DNA of 6,044 nucleotides, taken from positions 131,649-137,692 of the forward strand of contig KL571310.1 in the NCBI GenBank assembly GCA_000715855.1. The letters run 5' to 3'. The stretch is from Actinoplanes liguriensis (lineage in GTDB: Bacteria; Actinomycetota; Actinomycetes; Mycobacteriales; Micromonosporaceae). This document shows positions 1-5,592 of this stretch, one piece after another. Position numbers and translations under genes: made by a program. Numbering within the stretch: the first letter of the stretch is position 1; each line of letters starts with the position of its first letter. A model generated the notes under the pieces. That model was given only the letters and a program-made list of their open reading frames with translations. It ran no database searches and was not told where the DNA came from.

Positions 1-293
1 TGGCCGGGGCGGGGATCGCGGCCGGCGCGGTGGTGGCGCGGGCCGGGCTGGACGCCGGCGAGGCCGGGGCCGGGGCAGTGTTCTGGCCGGTGGCGTGCGT
101 GCTGGGCGGGGTGGCGGTCGCGGCGGGCGGATTCCTCGCCGTGCGGCACGGCCACCTGTGGTCGGCGATGTCTTCGCGGTACGAACGGACGCCCGCCCCC
201 GCCGTCGTACGCCGGGAGAGCTCTGATCTCGAGCCCGCGGACAACCGGGCCGCGTGGGACGCGCTCGACCGCGGCGACGACCCGACGGCCTGA
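1..293 (+). CDS. Trp operon-associated membrane protein (Trp_oprn_chp family), 3' part
   Basis: The 5' end is cut off by the window; the open frame is entered at base 3 and gives 96 visible residues before TGA. A hydrophobic segment around visible residues 26-48 (from [10 protein letters not shown] to GGFLAV) is a likely last transmembrane helix. It is followed by a basic/aromatic juxtamembrane stretch containing W..M..RYER. The tail ends in [14 protein letters not shown]. That [10 protein letters not shown] ending, and the position just upstream of trpC, are what I associate with the actinobacterial 'Trp biosynthesis associated' membrane protein family (TIGR02234 type). The full protein in this family has several membrane helices. 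Its biochemical role is unknown; a link to tryptophan metabolism is inferred only from conserved neighbourhood. The upstream gene, probably trpE, is outside the window. It ends 17 nt before the end of a convergent gene. Confidence 0.85.
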   Translation, partial: AGAGIAAGAVVARAGLDAGEAGAGAVFWPVACVLGGVAVAAGGFLAVRHGHLWSAMSSRYERTPAPAVVRRESSDLEPADNRAAWDALDRGDDPTA

Positions 294-310
294 AAGGTCT
301 TTTCGCGTTA

Positions 311-598
311 TCAGCGAACCGTGGCGGCCACCGCGCGTGCCCGGCGACGTGCGGCGGCGACCGTGCGGCGGGGGCTGGTGGCGACGATCGCGGCCACCGC
401 CCTGCTGGTCTCGGCGCGCGCCGCGGCCCGGGCCCGGTCGGCCTCGATCGCCGACCACGCGTTGTCCCGCGCGGTCCGCATGTTGGCAGGCCCCACCACC
501 GCACGCTGCACGCCGGTCACCACCTCGGCCGCGATGGCGACCAGGGTCCGCGAGACCTCGGCGAATCCGGCTGTCTGTGGGGTCTGGTCAATGGCCAT
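311..598 (-). CDS. Small Ala/Arg-rich protein of unknown function, convergent to the trp genes
   Basis: I do not recognise this 95-aa protein. The reading frame looks genuinely coding: nearly every codon ends in G or C, whereas the overlapping plus-strand frames give only Arg/Ala-rich nonsense. The ATG at 596-598 is preceded on the minus strand by GGAG with a 7-nt spacer, a good ribosome binding site. An in-frame ATG at 611-613 and a TTG at 650-652 lie further upstream but lack such a site. Residues 12-36 are an amphipathic or mildly hydrophobic helix-like stretch ([20 protein letters not shown]). A middle part contains [19 protein letters not shown]. The last 40 or so residues are almost only Ala, Arg, Val and Thr with 11 arginines, so the C-terminus is strongly basic and probably helical. 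Nucleic-acid or membrane-surface binding is conceivable but is only inference. It has no Cys and no recognisable catalytic motif. It ends 17 nt from the stop of the convergent membrane-protein gene. Confidence 0.72.
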   Translation of the reverse strand: MAIDQTPQTAGFAEVSRTLVAIAAEVVTGVQRAVVGPANMRTARDNAWSAIEADRARAAARAETSRAVAAIVATSPRRTVAAARRRARAVAATVR

Positions 599-766
599 CG
601 GTCGACTCCGCATCAAAAGTCCGGGTGGCGGCACCGTCGGCGCCGTCGACAAGTCTGCCTGAGGGAAACGATGCCGGAGTCGTATTTCCGCTCCGTGACG
701 CCCCGGTCAACGCAAGGTGGTGTCGGCCGTTCGGTGGAAGTGTCCCTGCACAGCGCTTCGTGGCGG

Positions 767-787
767 GTTCGCTCGATGTGAGCGAAC
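767..787. repeat. Perfect 8-bp inverted repeat, candidate operator for trpCBA
   Basis: The left arm GTTCGCTC (767-774) and right arm GAGCGAAC (780-787) are exact reverse complements separated by GATGT. The final C of the right arm is also the first base of the candidate -35 hexamer CTGACA (787-792). A perfect dyad of two 8-bp arms touching a -35 box is the usual geometry of a binding site for a dimeric repressor or activator. No U-tract follows, which argues against a rho-independent terminator. Which regulator might bind is not visible in this window. Confidence 0.6.
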
Positions 788-817
788 TGACATGCGGGGC
801 AGGCAGCCTGGCATTAT
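787..817 (+). promoter_or_regulatory. Candidate distal trpC promoter (P1)
   Basis: CTGACA (787-792) matches the sigma-70/HrdB -35 consensus at 5 of 6 positions. CATTAT (812-817) matches the -10 consensus at 4 of 6, with a rather long 19-nt spacer. Transcription would begin near A823 or G824 and give a leader of about 95 nt before trpC. The spacer and -10 lie within nested short inverted repeats: GGGGCA (796-801) pairs with TGCCCC (817-822), and GGCA (810-813) with TGCC (817-820). The promoter is predicted from hexamers only. Confidence 0.42.
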
Positions 818-847
818 GCCCCAGTCCAACTCGTGAGGCGCGCCATA

Positions 848-863
848 CCCCGGGAGCCCGGGG
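848..863 (+). repeat. GC-rich hairpin in the trpC leader
   Basis: CCCCGGG (848-854) and CCCGGGG (857-863) are perfectly complementary around AG. As RNA this would realistically form a 6-bp all-GC stem with a GAGC tetraloop. It would lie in the leader of a transcript started at P1, or just upstream of the second candidate -10 box. There is no following T-run, so it is not a classical intrinsic terminator. It might affect leader stability or elongation, but its role is unknown. Confidence 0.5.
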
Positions 864-878
864 ACCGGCCACGACGCC

Positions 879-884
879 TAGCAT
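879..884 (+). promoter_or_regulatory. Candidate proximal trpC -10 box (P2), TAGCAT
   Basis: TAGCAT fits the actinobacterial TANNNT -10 pattern. It lies so that transcription could start around 890-893, giving a short leader of roughly 28 nt that includes the strong trpC ribosome binding site. No recognisable -35 hexamer occurs 16-19 nt upstream, where the GC-rich hairpin lies. It would therefore have to be a -35-independent or activated promoter. This is an alternative or addition to P1. Confidence 0.35.
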
Positions 885-905
885 CGGGCCGAAGACACCC
901 GGAGA

Positions 906-911
906 GGGGAG
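906..911 (+). promoter_or_regulatory. trpC ribosome binding site that fixes the GTG start
   Basis: GGGGAG within a purine run (901-911) lies 7 nt before GTG 919. This is the only strong site in front of any in-frame start. It shows that the long upstream in-frame extension is not translated as part of TrpC. Confidence 0.85.
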
Positions 912-918
912 TCATTAC

Positions 919-1776
919 GTGACATCCGATCAGGCGGAAGCGGGCAGTGGCGGCCCCGCACGGCCGCAGAACGTACTCGAGGAGATCCTCGCCGGTGTGC
1001 GCGAGGACGTAGCGGCACGTCAGGCGGCGACGCCGCTGGAGAAGGTGCGGGAACTTGCCGCTGCCGCTCCTCCGGCGATCGACGCCTACGCGGCCCTGCG
1101 CAAGCCGGGCGTGGCGGTGATCGCCGAGGTCAAGCGGTCGTCCCCGTCCAAGGGCGCGCTCGCCGACATCCCCGACCCGGCCGAGCTGGCCGGGGAGTAT
1201 GCGGCCGGTGGCGCCCGCTGCATCAGCGTGCTCACCGAGGGCCGCTGGTTCGGCGGTTCGCTGGACGATCTGGTCGCGGTGCGTAAAGCGGTCAAGGTGC
1301 CGGTGCTCCGCAAGGACTTCGTGATCTCCAGCTACCAGGTGCACGAGGCCCGGGCGCACGGCGCGGACCTGGTGCTGCTGATCGTCGCGGCGCTGGAGCA
1401 GAACGCGCTGGTCGGTCTCCTGGAGCGGATCGAGTCGCTGGGCATGACCGCCCTCGTCGAGGTGCACAACGAGGAGGAGGCGGACCGCGCCCTGGAGGCG
1501 AACGCGAAGGTGATCGGCGTGAACGCCCGTGACCTGCGCACCCTCGAGGTCGACCGGTCGGTCTTCGAGCGGATCGCGCCCGGCCTGCCGAACAACGTCG
1601 TGAAGATCGCCGAGTCCGGCGTCCGCGGCCCGCACGACCTGATCCGGTACGCCTCGGCGGGCGCCGACGCGGTGCTGGTCGGGGAGGGCCTGGTGACCCA
1701 GAAGTCGCCGCGCGACGCGGTGGCGGAGCTGGTCAACGCGGGCAACCACCCGGCGACCCCGAGGCCCGTGCGATGA
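919..1776 (+). CDS. trpC: Indole-3-glycerol phosphate synthase
   Basis: This 285-aa cytoplasmic TIM-barrel enzyme cyclises and decarboxylates carboxyphenylamino-deoxyribulose phosphate to indole-3-glycerol phosphate, the penultimate stage of tryptophan synthesis. Family motifs occur in order: [13 protein letters not shown] at 67-79 (E70 and K72 match the catalytic Glu/Lys pair), VLRKDF at 129-134 (K132, the general-acid lysine), [10 protein letters not shown] at 178-187 (E181), IGVNARDL at 199-206 (N202), IAESGV at 230-235 (E232, S233) and the phosphate-site [12 protein letters not shown] at 248-259. All expected catalytic residues are present. The GTG start is chosen for its GGGGAG ribosome binding site 7 nt upstream. 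It gives an N-terminal tail of about 17 polar residues before the usual NVLEEIL start of the family. The stop overlaps the trpB start (ATGA), so translation is probably coupled. It is the first gene of the trpCB-A cluster, and no separate small gene lies between trpC and trpB. Confidence 0.97.
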   Translation: MTSDQAEAGSGGPARPQNVLEEILAGVREDVAARQAATPLEKVRELAAAAPPAIDAYAALRKPGVAVIAEVKRSSPSKGALADIPDPAELAGEYAAGGARCISVLTEGRWFGGSLDDLVAVRKAVKVPVLRKDFVISSYQVHEARAHGADLVLLIVAALEQNALVGLLERIESLGMTALVEVHNEEEADRALEANAKVIGVNARDLRTLEVDRSVFERIAPGLPNNVVKIAESGVRGPHDLIRYASAGADAVLVGEGLVTQKSPRDAVAELVNAGNHPATPRPVR

Positions 1777-3008
1777 CCGTTCTGCCGGATCTAGCCGGAC
1801 ATTTCGGGAAGTACGGCGGCCGGTTCGTCCCGGAAGCGCTGATCAAGGCGCTGGACGAGCTGGAAGCCGCCTACCGGTCGGCGAAACAGGACGACGCCTT
1901 CCAGAGCGAGTTCCAGGACCTGCTGCTCAACTACGCGGGCACCCCCTCGCTGCTGTACCCGGCGAAGCGGCTCTCCGCGAAGCTCGGCGCCGAGATCTGG
2001 CTCAAGCGCGAGGACCTGAACCACACCGGCGCCCACAAGGTGCGCAACGTGCTCGGCCAGGCGCTGCTCGCGAAGCGGATGGGCAAGCCCCGGGTGATCG
2101 CCGAGACCGGCGCCGGCCAGCACGGCGTGGCCAGCGCGACCGCGGCCGCCCTGCTGGACCTCGAGTGCGTGGTCTACATGGGCGAGACGGACACCGAGCG
2201 CCAGGCGCTGAACGTGGCGCGGATGCGGATGCTCGGCGCCACGGTCGTCCCGGTGACCAACGGCTCGCGCACCCTGAAGGACGCGCTCAACGAGGCGCTG
2301 CGCGACTGGGTCTCGACCGTCGACACCACGCACTACCTGCTCGGCACGGCGGCCGGCCCGCACCCGTTCCCGGAGATCGTCCGGGACTTCGTGGGCGGCA
2401 TCGGCGTCGAGGCCCGGCAGCAGTCGCTGGACCAGATCGGCCGGCTGCCGGACGCGGTCGCTGCCTGTGTCGGCGGCGGCTCCAACGCGATCGGGATCTT
2501 CCACGCGTTCGTCCCGGACGAGGGCGTGCGGCTGTACGGCTTCGAGGCCGGCGGCGACGGCGTCCAGACCGGCCGGCACGCGGCGTCGATCACCGGCGGC
2601 TCGGTCGGCGTGCTGCACGGCAACCGGACGTACCTGCTGCAGGACGAGGACGGGCAGACCATCGAGTCGCACTCGATCTCGGCCGGCCTGGACTACCCGG
2701 GCGTCGGCCCGGAGCACGCCTGGCTGCACGACACCGGCCGGGCGGCGTACGAGCCGGTCACCGACTCGGAGGCGATGGCGGCGTTCCAGCTGCTCTGCCG
2801 GACCGAGGGGATCATCCCGGCGATCGAGAGCTCGCACGCTCTCGCCGGCGTCGCGAAGATCGCCCCGCGGCTGCGCGAGGAGCTCGGCCGCACCCCGGTC
2901 ATCGTCGTGAACCTGTCCGGCCGCGGTGACAAGGACGTGCACACCGCGGGCGCCTACTTCGGCATCCTCGACCCGGTCGAGACGGTCGTCCCGGGGGAGA
3001 ACACGTGA
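1773..3008 (+). CDS. trpB: Tryptophan synthase beta subunit
   Basis: This 411-aa PLP enzyme condenses indole with L-serine to give tryptophan in the alpha2-beta2 complex with TrpA. It reads as a standard TrpB1: KYGGRFVPE near the N-terminus, then [13 protein letters not shown] at 77-89 with K89 as the PLP Schiff-base lysine. [11 protein letters not shown] follows at 110-120 (E111, the catalytic Glu), GGGSNAIG at 234-241 for PLP phosphate, GLDYPGVGP at 305-313 (D307, matching enteric D305) and NLSGRGDKD at 380-388 (S382 facing the pyridine nitrogen). One oddity is KVRN right after the PLP lysine, where KINN or KTNQ is usual. The ATG lies within the trpC stop (ATGA), with GAGG 8 nt upstream. 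The stop overlaps the trpA GTG (GTGA). Length is normal for the family and no key residue is missing. Confidence 0.98.
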   Translation: MTVLPDLAGHFGKYGGRFVPEALIKALDELEAAYRSAKQDDAFQSEFQDLLLNYAGTPSLLYPAKRLSAKLGAEIWLKREDLNHTGAHKVRNVLGQALLAKRMGKPRVIAETGAGQHGVASATAAALLDLECVVYMGETDTERQALNVARMRMLGATVVPVTNGSRTLKDALNEALRDWVSTVDTTHYLLGTAAGPHPFPEIVRDFVGGIGVEARQQSLDQIGRLPDAVAACVGGGSNAIGIFHAFVPDEGVRLYGFEAGGDGVQTGRHAASITGGSVGVLHGNRTYLLQDEDGQTIESHSISAGLDYPGVGPEHAWLHDTGRAAYEPVTDSEAMAAFQLLCRTEGIIPAIESSHALAGVAKIAPRLREELGRTPVIVVNLSGRGDKDVHTAGAYFGILDPVETVVPGENT

Positions 3009-3802
3009 GCATCGCGGAGACGTTCGCCAAGGCGAAGAGCGACAACCGCGCGGTGCTGGTCGGCTGCATGCCGGCCGGCTTCCCGACGGTCGACCACAGC
3101 ATCGAGCAGATGATCGCGATGCACGAGGCCGGCTGCGACGTCATCGAGGTCGAGCTGCCGTACTCCGATCCGGTGATGGACGGCCCGGTGATCCAGAAGG
3201 CGAGTGACATCGCGCTGGCGAACGGCGTCCGTACCAGGGACACCCTGAAGATCATCGAGGCGGTGGCGTCGGCCGGCGCCACGGTCGTCCTGATGACCTA
3301 CTGGAACCCCATCGAGAAGTACGGCGTGGACGCGTTCGCCCGCGACCTCGCCGCCGCCGGGGCCACCGGGCTGATCACGCCCGACCTGATCCCGGACGAG
3401 GCGGGCGAGTGGATCGCCGCGTCGGACAAGCACCGGATCGACCGGACGTTCCTGGTCGCGCCGAGCTCGACCGACGAGCGGATCGCGATGACCCTGGAGA
3501 ACTGCCGGGGCTTCGTCTACGCCACCGCGCTGATGGGCGTCACCGGCGCCCGCAAGTCGGTCTCCTCGCAGGCCCCCGAGCTGGTCGCCCGCATCCGGGC
3601 CGCCGACCCGGAGATGCCGGTCGGCGTCGGGCTCGGTGTCGGCAACGGGGACCAGGCCGCCGAGGTGGCCGCGTTCGCCGACGGTGTGATCGTCGGCAGC
3701 GCGCTGATCCGTTGCGTGCTGGAGGCCCCCGACCGGGCCGCCGGCCTGACCCGCCTGCGCTCGCTCAGCTCGGAGCTGGCGGAGGGTGTGCGCCGCCGCT
3801 GA
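3005..3802 (+). CDS. trpA: Tryptophan synthase alpha subunit
   Basis: This 265-aa TIM-barrel enzyme cleaves indole-3-glycerol phosphate to indole and glyceraldehyde 3-phosphate and passes indole to TrpB through the internal tunnel. GCMPAGFPT at 20-28 and [16 protein letters not shown] at 46-61 carry the catalytic E48 and D59 (enteric E49 and D60). [11 protein letters not shown] at 97-107, [10 protein letters not shown] at 124-133, the flexible loop [11 protein letters not shown] at 178-188, [11 protein letters not shown] at 207-217 and VIVGSALI at 228-235 (phosphate site) complete the fold. The motif reads EVE where other family members have ELG or EVG, an unusual Glu next to the active site. 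The GTG start overlaps the trpB stop and has GGGGGAG 5 nt upstream. The stop overlaps the next start (TGATG). Confidence 0.98.
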   Translation: MSIAETFAKAKSDNRAVLVGCMPAGFPTVDHSIEQMIAMHEAGCDVIEVELPYSDPVMDGPVIQKASDIALANGVRTRDTLKIIEAVASAGATVVLMTYWNPIEKYGVDAFARDLAAAGATGLITPDLIPDEAGEWIAASDKHRIDRTFLVAPSSTDERIAMTLENCRGFVYATALMGVTGARKSVSSQAPELVARIRAADPEMPVGVGLGVGNGDQAAEVAAFADGVIVGSALIRCVLEAPDRAAGLTRLRSLSSELAEGVRRR

Positions 3803-4455
3803 TGAGTATCAGCTGGTTGTTACGTACCCTCCCGGCGATGTCCGGGGAACTGGCCCGTTTCGACACGGACCGGACCCCGGCCGAGCCGCGCGAGCTGTTC
3901 CTGCGCTGGTTCGGTGAGGCGGTCGGGGCCGGCGTGCGCGAGCCGCACCTGATGAGTCTGGCCACGGTCGACGATCAAGGGCTTCCGGATGTACGTGTCC
4001 TGCTGCTCCGCGACGTCGACGAGCGGGGCTGGCACTTCGCGACCGATCGCCGCAGCGCCAAGGGCCGTCAGCTCACGGCGCGGCCGGACGCCGCTCTCGT
4101 CTTCTACTGGCGTGAGCAGGGGCGGCAGGTACGCGTACGCGGGAAAGCCTTTGATCTGGGTCTTGCGGCCTCGGCCGCGGATTTCCTGGGGCGCTCCCCG
4201 TCGTCCCGGATGGCGTCGCTGAGCAGCGCGCAAAGTGACGTCATGTCCGACAAGTCGGATATAACGCTCGCCAGGCAGGAGGCGGAGCGGCTGCTCGCCG
4301 GCAACCCGGACTTCGTCCCGGAGAGTCACGCGGTCTACGCGCTCGCACCGGTCAGTGTGGAATTCTGGCAGGGCGATCCCGCGTCCCGGCGGCATCCGCG
4401 GTTGCGCTACCGGCGTTCCGCCGAATCCTGGGTAAAAGAACTCCTCTGGCCCTGA
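3802..4455 (+). CDS. pdxH: Pyridoxamine/pyridoxine 5'-phosphate oxidase family protein (PdxH-like)
   Basis: This 217-aa FMN flavoenzyme-like protein resembles PdxH, which oxidises pyridoxamine or pyridoxine phosphate to PLP. The N-terminal FMN-binding split barrel runs from about 34 to 130: LFLRWFGEAV, MSLATVDDQGLPDVRVLLLRDVDERGWHF, RSAKGRQL (84-91) and RQVRVRGKA (108-116). SRMASLSSAQS at 135-145 corresponds to the R/S-rich dimer and FMN loop. The C-terminal dimerisation part has SVEFWQG (185-191) and RRHPRLRY, keeping R196 and H198, the equivalents of the substrate-contacting Arg and His in the enteric RLHDR motif. ATG 3802 overlaps the trpA stop and lacks a close ribosome binding site (GGAGGG is 15 nt away), so coupled reinitiation is likely. 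ATG 3838 is an alternative start that would remove 12 residues. A PhzG-like or other specialised oxidase of the same fold is possible. Codon use is slightly looser than trpCBA, with ATA, TTT and AAA codons. Confidence 0.85.
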   Translation: MSISWLLRTLPAMSGELARFDTDRTPAEPRELFLRWFGEAVGAGVREPHLMSLATVDDQGLPDVRVLLLRDVDERGWHFATDRRSAKGRQLTARPDAALVFYWREQGRQVRVRGKAFDLGLAASAADFLGRSPSSRMASLSSAQSDVMSDKSDITLARQEAERLLAGNPDFVPESHAVYALAPVSVEFWQGDPASRRHPRLRYRRSAESWVKELLWP

Positions 4456-4474
4456 ATCGGGACCTCCCTGGGCA

Positions 4475-4502
4475 TTGCGCGGTGGCCCGGCGACGGTAGC
4501 GT
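4475..4502 (+). promoter_or_regulatory. Candidate promoter of lgt giving a leaderless or near-leaderless mRNA
   Basis: TTGCGC (4475-4480) and TAGCGT (4497-4502) are separated by 16 nt and fit an actinobacterial housekeeping promoter (TTG-NNN, TANNNT). Only 8 nt separate the -10 box from the lgt GTG at 4511, so the first transcribed base would fall at or within a few bases of the start codon. No ribosome binding site is present there, which agrees with leaderless initiation. Read-through from trpA and pdxH remains possible across the 55-nt gap. Confidence 0.5.
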
Positions 4503-4510
4503 GTGCACCC

Positions 4511-5578
4511 GTGAACTACGCCCTCATCCCCAGTCCCACCACGTCGGTGTGGCACCTGGGCCCGCTTCCGATCCGGGCCTACGCGCTCTGCATCATCGCC
4601 GGCATGGTCGTCGCCACCCTGCTCATGGAGCAGCGGTTGCGTCACCGCGGGGTGGCGCCCTGGGCGTCGCTGGACATGGTGGTCTGGGCGGTGCCGTTCG
4701 GCATCATCGGCGCCCGGGTCTACCACCTGATCACCTCCCCGCAGGACTACTTCGGCTCCGGTGGTGACCCGGTCCGGGCGTTGTACATCTGGGAGGGCGG
4801 TCTCGGCATCTGGGGCGCGGTCGCCGGTGGCGCGCTCGGCGCCTGGATCGCGGCCCGGCAGATGGGCCTGCCGCTGAGCATCTTCGCCGACACGCTCGCC
4901 CCGGCGCTGCCGATCGCGCAGGCCGTCGGCCGGTTCGGCAACTGGTTCAACAACGAGCTCTACGGCAAGGTCACCACGCTGCCGTGGGGCCTGCAGGTGC
5001 ACGAGATGGACTCGGCGAACCCGGGCCACGCCACCATGATCGACGGCGAGCCGGTGACCCGTCCCGACCTCTACCACCCGACCTTCCTCTACGAGGCGAT
5101 CTGGGACCTCGGCGTCGGCGGCCTGGTCTGGCTGCTGGACCGGAAGTTCAAGTTCGGGCGCGGGCGGGCGTTCGCGCTGTACGTGATGGCGTACACGGCC
5201 GGTCGCTGCTGGATCGAGGCGCTGCGCACCGACGAGGCCAACCACTTCTTCGGCATCCGGCTCAACGTGTTCGTCTCGATCGCGGTGTTCCTGGGCGCGG
5301 CGATCTACTTCATCGTGATGCGCGGCCCGCGGGACTACGTGGTCCCCGCCGACCTGCCGGAGGCCGACTCCGACACCGGCACCGTCACGAAGGCGCCGAC
5401 GTCGTACCGCGTGGTCACCGAGGAGGAGTTCCGGGCGTACCGGGAGACCGGCGCGCTCCCCGAGACCGAAGCCGAAGCTGACGCCGAAGCCGAGTCCGAG
5501 GCTGAAGAAGAAGCGGCCGCGGAAGACGCCGAGCCGGTCGCCAGCGAATCCGGCGACAAACCCGCCGGCGACCGCTGA
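4511..5578 (+). CDS. lgt: Prolipoprotein diacylglyceryl transferase
   Basis: This 355-aa integral membrane enzyme transfers diacylglycerol from phosphatidylglycerol to the lipobox cysteine of preprolipoproteins. Likely membrane helices lie near 21-40, 55-75, 95-116, 122-140, 192-209, 219-235 and 250-270. The Lgt signature GRFGNWFNNELYG at 140-152 holds R141, N144 and E149. YTAGRCWIEALR at 228-239 keeps R232, E236 and R239, matching the enteric FRF-VEFFR motif. IWEGGLGIWGAVAGG at 93-107 is the form I expect in actinobacteria. After the last helix an extension of about 85 residues begins at RGPRDYVVP. It includes TSYRVVTEEEFRAYRETG (297-314) and an almost pure Glu/Ala/Asp run (317-341), predicted disordered or helical and acidic. 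GTG 4511 is preferred over the in-frame TTG 4475, because it gives the normal NYALIPSP N-terminus and follows a promoter closely. trpA-proximal lgt is a conserved actinobacterial arrangement. Confidence 0.96.
   Translation: MNYALIPSPTTSVWHLGPLPIRAYALCIIAGMVVATLLMEQRLRHRGVAPWASLDMVVWAVPFGIIGARVYHLITSPQDYFGSGGDPVRALYIWEGGLGIWGAVAGGALGAWIAARQMGLPLSIFADTLAPALPIAQAVGRFGNWFNNELYGKVTTLPWGLQVHEMDSANPGHATMIDGEPVTRPDLYHPTFLYEAIWDLGVGGLVWLLDRKFKFGRGRAFALYVMAYTAGRCWIEALRTDEANHFFGIRLNVFVSIAVFLGAAIYFIVMRGPRDYVVPADLPEADSDTGTVTKAPTSYRVVTEEEFRAYRETGALPETEAEADAEAESEAEEEAAAEDAEPVASESGDKPAGDR
5464..5535 (+). repeat. Low-complexity Glu/Ala-coding stretch in the lgt tail
   Basis: Repeated GAA-GCC, GAC-GCC and GAG-type codons encode an acidic run such as ETEAEADAEAESEAEEEAAA. 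The units are imperfect and codon-shuffled, with an unusual density of GAA codons for this genome. It looks like a slippage-prone, fast-evolving linker rather than a structured repeat. It lies within the lgt reading frame and does not break it. Confidence 0.65.
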
Positions 5579-5592
5579 CAGGCGAACGGCAC

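Larger units (their letters stand above)
599..918. promoter_or_regulatory. Intergenic control region upstream of trpC
   Basis: This 320-base stretch separates the divergent minus-strand gene from trpC and contains no convincing gene. It is less GC-extreme than the flanking coding DNA between about 660 and 790. From left to right it holds the ribosome binding site of the minus-strand gene, an unsupported 36-codon open frame (671-781), a perfect 21-bp dyad (767-787), a candidate promoter overlapping it, a GC-rich hairpin (848-863), a second candidate -10 box (879-884) and the trpC ribosome binding site. No short ORF with tandem TGG codons occurs downstream of the candidate promoters, so ribosome-mediated Trp attenuation is not supported. 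No poly-T tract follows the hairpins. I could not identify a promoter for the minus-strand gene with confidence. Confidence 0.6.

Noticed and set aside
302..318. Hairpin TTCGC-7 nt-GCGAA between the convergent genes, as a bidirectional terminator
   Set aside because: Only 5 bp, it overlaps the stop codon of the minus-strand gene, and it has no useful T-tract on either side.
254..781. Plus-strand open frames over 254-781 and 321-662
   Set aside because: Their codon bias is wrong and they overlap the membrane-protein end and the better-supported minus-strand gene.
671..781. 36-codon ORF starting ATG 671 with a GAGGG-like site, possibly a leader peptide
   Set aside because: Only one Trp codon, about 72% GC at third positions (low for this genome), a 4-nt spacer to the site, and it ends before the candidate promoter. 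Not enough to call.
337..918. In-frame upstream extension of trpC (194 extra residues)
   Set aside because: It is Arg/Pro/Ser-rich nonsense antisense to the minus-strand gene, has no family homology pattern and no ribosome binding site, while GTG 919 has an excellent one.
599..918. T-box, Trp-codon attenuator or other known riboswitch
   Set aside because: No T-box consensus, no TGG pair in a leader ORF downstream of the promoters, and no stem followed by a T-run.
1791..2942. 383-aa minus-strand ORF opposite trpB
   Set aside because: Mirror frame of a strongly GC3-biased gene; low-complexity Arg/Val/Asp/Leu composition with no motif.
4246..4259. TCCGAC-AA-GTCGGA dyad inside the pdxH-like gene
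   Set aside because: It falls inside coding sequence and arises from the repeated Ser-Asp-Lys/Ser-Asp codons; no promoter nearby.
3838..4455. Alternative start ATG 3838 for the pdxH-like gene
   Set aside because: No ribosome binding site, whereas ATG 3802 overlaps the trpA stop in the same way as the other operon junctions; kept only as an alternative.
4475..4510. TTG 4475 as the lgt start
   Set aside because: The TTG is better read as part of a -35 box; the extra 12 residues do not resemble an Lgt N-terminus.
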